A stretch of 7,907 nucleotides of DNA, from the NCBI GenBank assembly GCA_016462305.1, contig JAEMTM010000083.1, forward strand, positions 1 through 7,907, in the 5' to 3' direction. The stretch comes from Sphingomonadaceae bacterium (GTDB taxonomy: Bacteria; Pseudomonadota; Alphaproteobacteria; Sphingomonadales; Sphingomonadaceae). Under the pieces are notes generated by a model, which ran no database searches, was not told the origin of the DNA, and saw only the letters and a program-made list of their open reading frames with translations. Below, piece by piece: positions 4,666-7,907 of this stretch. A program made the translations under genes and the position numbers. The first letter of the stretch is position 1. Every line of letters begins with the position of its first letter.

Positions 4666-7600
4666 ATGGCATCCCGTCCCGCTCCTGCGACCCTGTCGCG
4701 TCAAAAGCGTATCCGCAAAATCTTTGGTAACATCCATGAAGTTATCGACATGCCCAACCTCATTGAGGTTCAGCGCGAGAGCTATGAACAGTTCCTGCGT
4801 TCTGACCCGTCGATTGGCTATGTCTCCGGCCTTGAAAAGACGCTGCGCAGCGTCTTTCCGGTTAAGGATTTTGCCGGCACCTCGGAACTCGACTTCGTGC
4901 ATTATGAATTGGAAGATCCGAAATTTGACGTCGAAGAATGCCGTCAGCGCGGGATTACTTATGCGGCGCAGATGAAGGTGACGTTGCGCCTGATCGTGTT
5001 TGAGGTTGACCCCGACACCGAGGCGCGTTCGGTCCTCGATATTAAGGAGCAGGACGTGTATATGGGCGACATGCCGCTCATGACGCATAACGGCACCTTC
5101 TTCATCAACGGGACAGAGCGCGTTATCGTATCGCAGATGCACCGTTCGCCGGGCGTCTTGTTCGACCATGACCGCGGCAAAACGCACAGCAGCGGCAAAT
5201 ATCTGTTTGCAGCGCGCGTCATTCCTTACCGTGGTTCGTGGCTCGACTTTGAATTTGATGCCAAGGATATTGTCAACGTCCGCATCGACCGTAAGCGCAA
5301 ATTGCCGGTCACGACCTTGCTGTATTCGCTTGGTTTGAACGACGAAGAAATCTTGGGCCATTTCTATGACTTTGTGACATTTGAACGTGGCAAGGGCGGA
5401 TGGAAGATTCCGTTCAATGCGGAACAATGGCGCGCGTCGAAACCGATGTTCGACATTGTCGATGCAAAGACGGGCGAAGTTGTATTCCCTGCGGGCACTA
5501 AGGTCACCCCGCGCGCGGCCAATAAGGCCGTGAAGGATGGCCTGACCAGTCTGCTGATCCCGACCGAAGAAATCTTTGGCCGTTATTCGGCGTTCGACCT
5601 GATCGACGAGAAGACGGGCCGGATTTATGTCGAAGCGGGTGATGAAATCACCGCCGAAAATCTCGATGCCTTGGACAAGGCCGGGATCGACAGCCTTGAG
5701 CTGCTCGACATCGACCATGTCATCACCGGCGCTTGGATGCGCAATACGTTGAAGGCGGACAAGGCCGAGAACCGCGACATGGCGCTCGACGCCATTTACC
5801 GCGTCATGCGTCCTGGCGAACCGCCAACGCGCGAAACCGCAGAAGCCTTGTTTGCTGGCTTGTTCTTCGATGCTGACCGCTATGACCTGAGCGCGGTTGG
5901 CCGCGTGAAGTTGAACATGCGTTTGAACTTGGACGTCGAAGACACGCTGACGACCTTGCGCACCGAAGATATTCTTGCGGTGGTCAAAGAGCTGGTAAAT
6001 CTGAAGGACGGCAAGGGCGAAATCGACGATATCGATAACCTCGGCAACCGTCGTGTCCGTTCGGTCGGCGAATTGCTGGAAAACCAGTATCGCGTTGGCT
6101 TGCTCCGCATGGAGCGCGCGGTGAAGGAGCGGATGAGCTCGGTGGACGTATCGACCGTGATGCCAAACGACCTGATCAACGCAAAACCTGCTGTTGCTGC
6201 GGTCCGTGAATTTTTTGGTTCATCACAATTGTCGCAGTTTATGGATCAGACCAACCCGCTTTCGGAAGTCACCCACAAGCGCCGCGTTTCGGCACTTGGA
6301 CCAGGTGGCCTGACACGCGAGCGTGCTGGCTTTGAAGTTCGCGACGTGCACCCGACGCATTATGGCCGCATCTGCCCGATTGAAACGCCCGAAGGCCCGA
6401 ACATCGGCCTGATCAACTCGCTCGCCAGCTTTAGCCGCGTCAACAAATATGGCTTTATCGAAACGCCCTATCGCAAGGTCATCGACAACAAAGTCACCGA
6501 CGATGTGGTCTATCTCTCCGCCATGGAAGAGCAGAAGAACACCATCGCGCAGGCGAACGCCGAATTGAACGCCGATGGCAGCTTTGCCGAAGACCTGATT
6601 TCGTCACGCGAAGCGGGCGAATTCCTGATGGCACCGCGTGACCAGATCACCTTGATGGACGTGTCGCCAAAGCAGTTGGTTTCGGTTGCGGCGTCGCTCA
6701 TCCCATTCCTCGAAAATGATGACGCCAACCGCGCATTGATGGGGTCAAACATGCAACGTCAGGCCGTGCCTCTGCTTCGCGCAGAAGCGCCGTTTGTCGG
6801 CACGGGCATGGAAGAAACCGTTGCCCGTGACTCCGGCGCTGCCATTGGCGCACGCCGCACTGGTATCGTCGACCAAGTCGATGCCACGCGTATTGTTGTG
6901 CGTGTCACTGGTGATGTGGAACCCGGCAAATCGGGCGTCGACATCTATACGCTGCAAAAGTTTCAGCGTTCGAACCAGAACACCTGCATCAACCAAAAGC
7001 CATTGGTGAAGGTCGGCGACGTGATTGAGGCCGGCGACATCATCGCCGACGGTCCTTCGACTGAACTGGGCGAACTTGCATTGGGCAAGAACAGCCTCGT
7101 CGCGTTTATGCCTTGGAACGGGTATAATTACGAAGATTCGATCCTGATCTCCGAACGTATCGTGAAGGACGATGTGTTTACATCGGTCCATATCGAAGAA
7201 TTCGAAGTCATGGCCCGCGATACCAAACTTGGACCAGAAGACATCACCCGCGATATTCCAAACGTCGGTGAAGAGGCGCTTCGTAGCCTCGATGAAGCCG
7301 GCATCGTGTATATTGGCGCAGAGGTGCACCCAGGTGACATTCTTGTCGGCAAGATCACGCCAAAGGGCGAAAGCCCGATGACGCCAGAAGAAAAACTGCT
7401 GCGCGCCATCTTCGGTGAAAAGGCCAGCGACGTGCGCGACACCTCGCTGCGTCTGTCGCCGGGTGTTGCCGGCACGGTCGTTGAAGTCCGCGTCTTTAAC
7501 CGTCACGGTATCGACAAAGACGAACGCGCCATGGCGATTGAACGTGAAGAAATCGAGCGTCTTGCGAAGGACCGTGAGGACGAACGTTCGATTTTGAACC

Positions 7601-7907
7601 GTGCGACCTACAACCGCCTGAAAGATATGCTCATCGGCCAAATTGCAGCCGCAGCGCCAAAGGGCATCAAGAAGGGCGACGTAATCACTGAGGAAAATCT
7701 TGGTGAAGTCGAGCGTTACGAATGGTGGAAAATCGCCGTTGCCGACGACAAGGCCCAAGGCGATCTTGAAGCGGTCAAGGTGCAGTATGACGATGCCGTC
7801 AAGTTGATCGTCGAGAAGTTCGAAGATCGTCGTGAGAAGCTGGAGCGTGGCGATGAGCTTGCGCCGGGCGTGCTCAAGATGGTCAAGGTCTTCGTCGCGG
7901 TGAAGCG
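4666..7907 (+). CDS. rpoB: DNA-directed RNA polymerase subunit beta, 5' portion
   Basis: The beta subunit forms one pincer of RNA polymerase and part of its active centre. The frame is open from ATG 4666 to the right edge, giving 1080 full codons and two extra bases of a protein usually near 1,350-1,400 residues. The N-terminus contains RIRKIFGNIHEV and MPNLIEVQRESYEQFL, typical of sphingomonads as I remember them. The rifampicin-binding region is intact and wild type: Asp527, His537 and Ser542 correspond to E. coli D516, H526 and S531, and Gln157 to Q148, so no classic resistance mutation is present. The active-site acidic pair is at Glu823-Asp824 (E. coli E813-D814). The window ends about 15 residues before the two catalytic-region lysines (E. 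coli K1065 and K1073). It has its own promoter and leader. Codon use is even and, on reading through, I noticed no TTA or ATA codons, in contrast to the gene upstream. rpoC would be expected next, outside the window. Confidence 0.98.
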   Translation, partial: MASRPAPATLSRQKRIRKIFGNIHEVIDMPNLIEVQRESYEQFLRSDPSIGYVSGLEKTLRSVFPVKDFAGTSELDFVHYELEDPKFDVEECRQRGITYAAQMKVTLRLIVFEVDPDTEARSVLDIKEQDVYMGDMPLMTHNGTFFINGTERVIVSQMHRSPGVLFDHDRGKTHSSGKYLFAARVIPYRGSWLDFEFDAKDIVNVRIDRKRKLPVTTLLYSLGLNDEEILGHFYDFVTFERGKGGWKIPFNAEQWRASKPMFDIVDAKTGEVVFPAGTKVTPRAANKAVKDGLTSLLIPTEEIFGRYSAFDLIDEKTGRIYVEAGDEITAENLDALDKAGIDSLELLDIDHVITGAWMRNTLKADKAENRDMALDAIYRVMRPGEPPTRETAEALFAGLFFDADRYDLSAVGRVKLNMRLNLDVEDTLTTLRTEDILAVVKELVNLKDGKGEIDDIDNLGNRRVRSVGELLENQYRVGLLRMERAVKERMSSVDVSTVMPNDLINAKPAVAAVREFFGSSQLSQFMDQTNPLSEVTHKRRVSALGPGGLTRERAGFEVRDVHPTHYGRICPIETPEGPNIGLINSLASFSRVNKYGFIETPYRKVIDNKVTDDVVYLSAMEEQKNTIAQANAELNADGSFAEDLISSREAGEFLMAPRDQITLMDVSPKQLVSVAASLIPFLENDDANRALMGSNMQRQAVPLLRAEAPFVGTGMEETVARDSGAAIGARRTGIVDQVDATRIVVRVTGDVEPGKSGVDIYTLQKFQRSNQNTCINQKPLVKVGDVIEAGDIIADGPSTELGELALGKNSLVAFMPWNGYNYEDSILISERIVKDDVFTSVHIEEFEVMARDTKLGPEDITRDIPNVGEEALRSLDEAGIVYIGAEVHPGDILVGKITPKGESPMTPEEKLLRAIFGEKASDVRDTSLRLSPGVAGTVVEVRVFNRHGIDKDERAMAIEREEIERLAKDREDERSILNRATYNRLKDMLIGQIAAAAPKGIKKGDVITEENLGEVERYEWWKIAVADDKAQGDLEAVKVQYDDAVKLIVEKFEDRREKLERGDELAPGVLKMVKVFVAVK

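Noticed and set aside
4645..5718. 357-codon open frame on the minus strand across the start of rpoB
   Set aside because: It is fully antisense to rpoB codons that match a conserved protein. Long antisense frames are common opposite codon-biased genes, and no start signal or recognisable domain is present.
6208..6300. Possible rifampicin-resistance mutations in rpoB
   Set aside because: The residues equivalent to E. coli D516, H526 and S531 are wild type. The one Thr at the N518 position is probably lineage variation.
6745..7758. 337-codon open frame on the minus strand within rpoB
   Set aside because: Same situation: a shadow of the rpoB frame. Its translation is not recognisable as a protein family.
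1..7907. CRISPR arrays, tRNA or rRNA genes, complete insertion sequences
   Set aside because: I saw no regularly spaced repeats, tRNA-like cloverleaf, rRNA sequence or transposase gene in the window.

Overview
The window looks like chromosomal DNA from an alphaproteobacterium, most likely of the order Sphingomonadales. This rests on the N-terminal RpoB sequence, which matches what I remember of sphingomonad RpoB; no search was run. The base composition is moderate for that group.

Layout. Positions 1-127 form a G-rich, gene-free left flank. A small minus-strand gene of unknown function (128-433) is separated by 68 bp from a large, divergently transcribed plus-strand gene (502-4263). That gene encodes a single-chain Type IIG (Eco57I-like) restriction-modification enzyme with an N-terminal PD-(D/E)xK nuclease, a gamma-type N6-adenine methyltransferase core and a C-terminal target-recognition region. 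A 402-bp gap (4264-4665) follows. It holds about 180 bp I cannot explain, then a strong sigma70-type promoter (4442-4470) and a leader of about 190 nt. Near its end the leader carries a long imperfect hairpin followed by a T-rich run (4561-4612), which looks like an attenuator. The last 3,242 bases are the 5' part of rpoB (RNA polymerase beta subunit), starting at 4666 and running off the right edge.

How it fits together. rpoB is a core gene that normally follows rplJ-rplL. Here a self-contained defence gene of different codon style lies upstream of it, and no rplL is present in the 4.6 kb before the rpoB start. The promoter and leader between the two would let rpoB be expressed independently of the defence gene. 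The simplest reading is a restriction-modification island placed next to a housekeeping operon at a site that leaves the rpoB promoter intact. The items most worth a second look are this placement, the putative rpoB-leader attenuator, and the uncharacterised small gene divergent from the restriction-modification gene.
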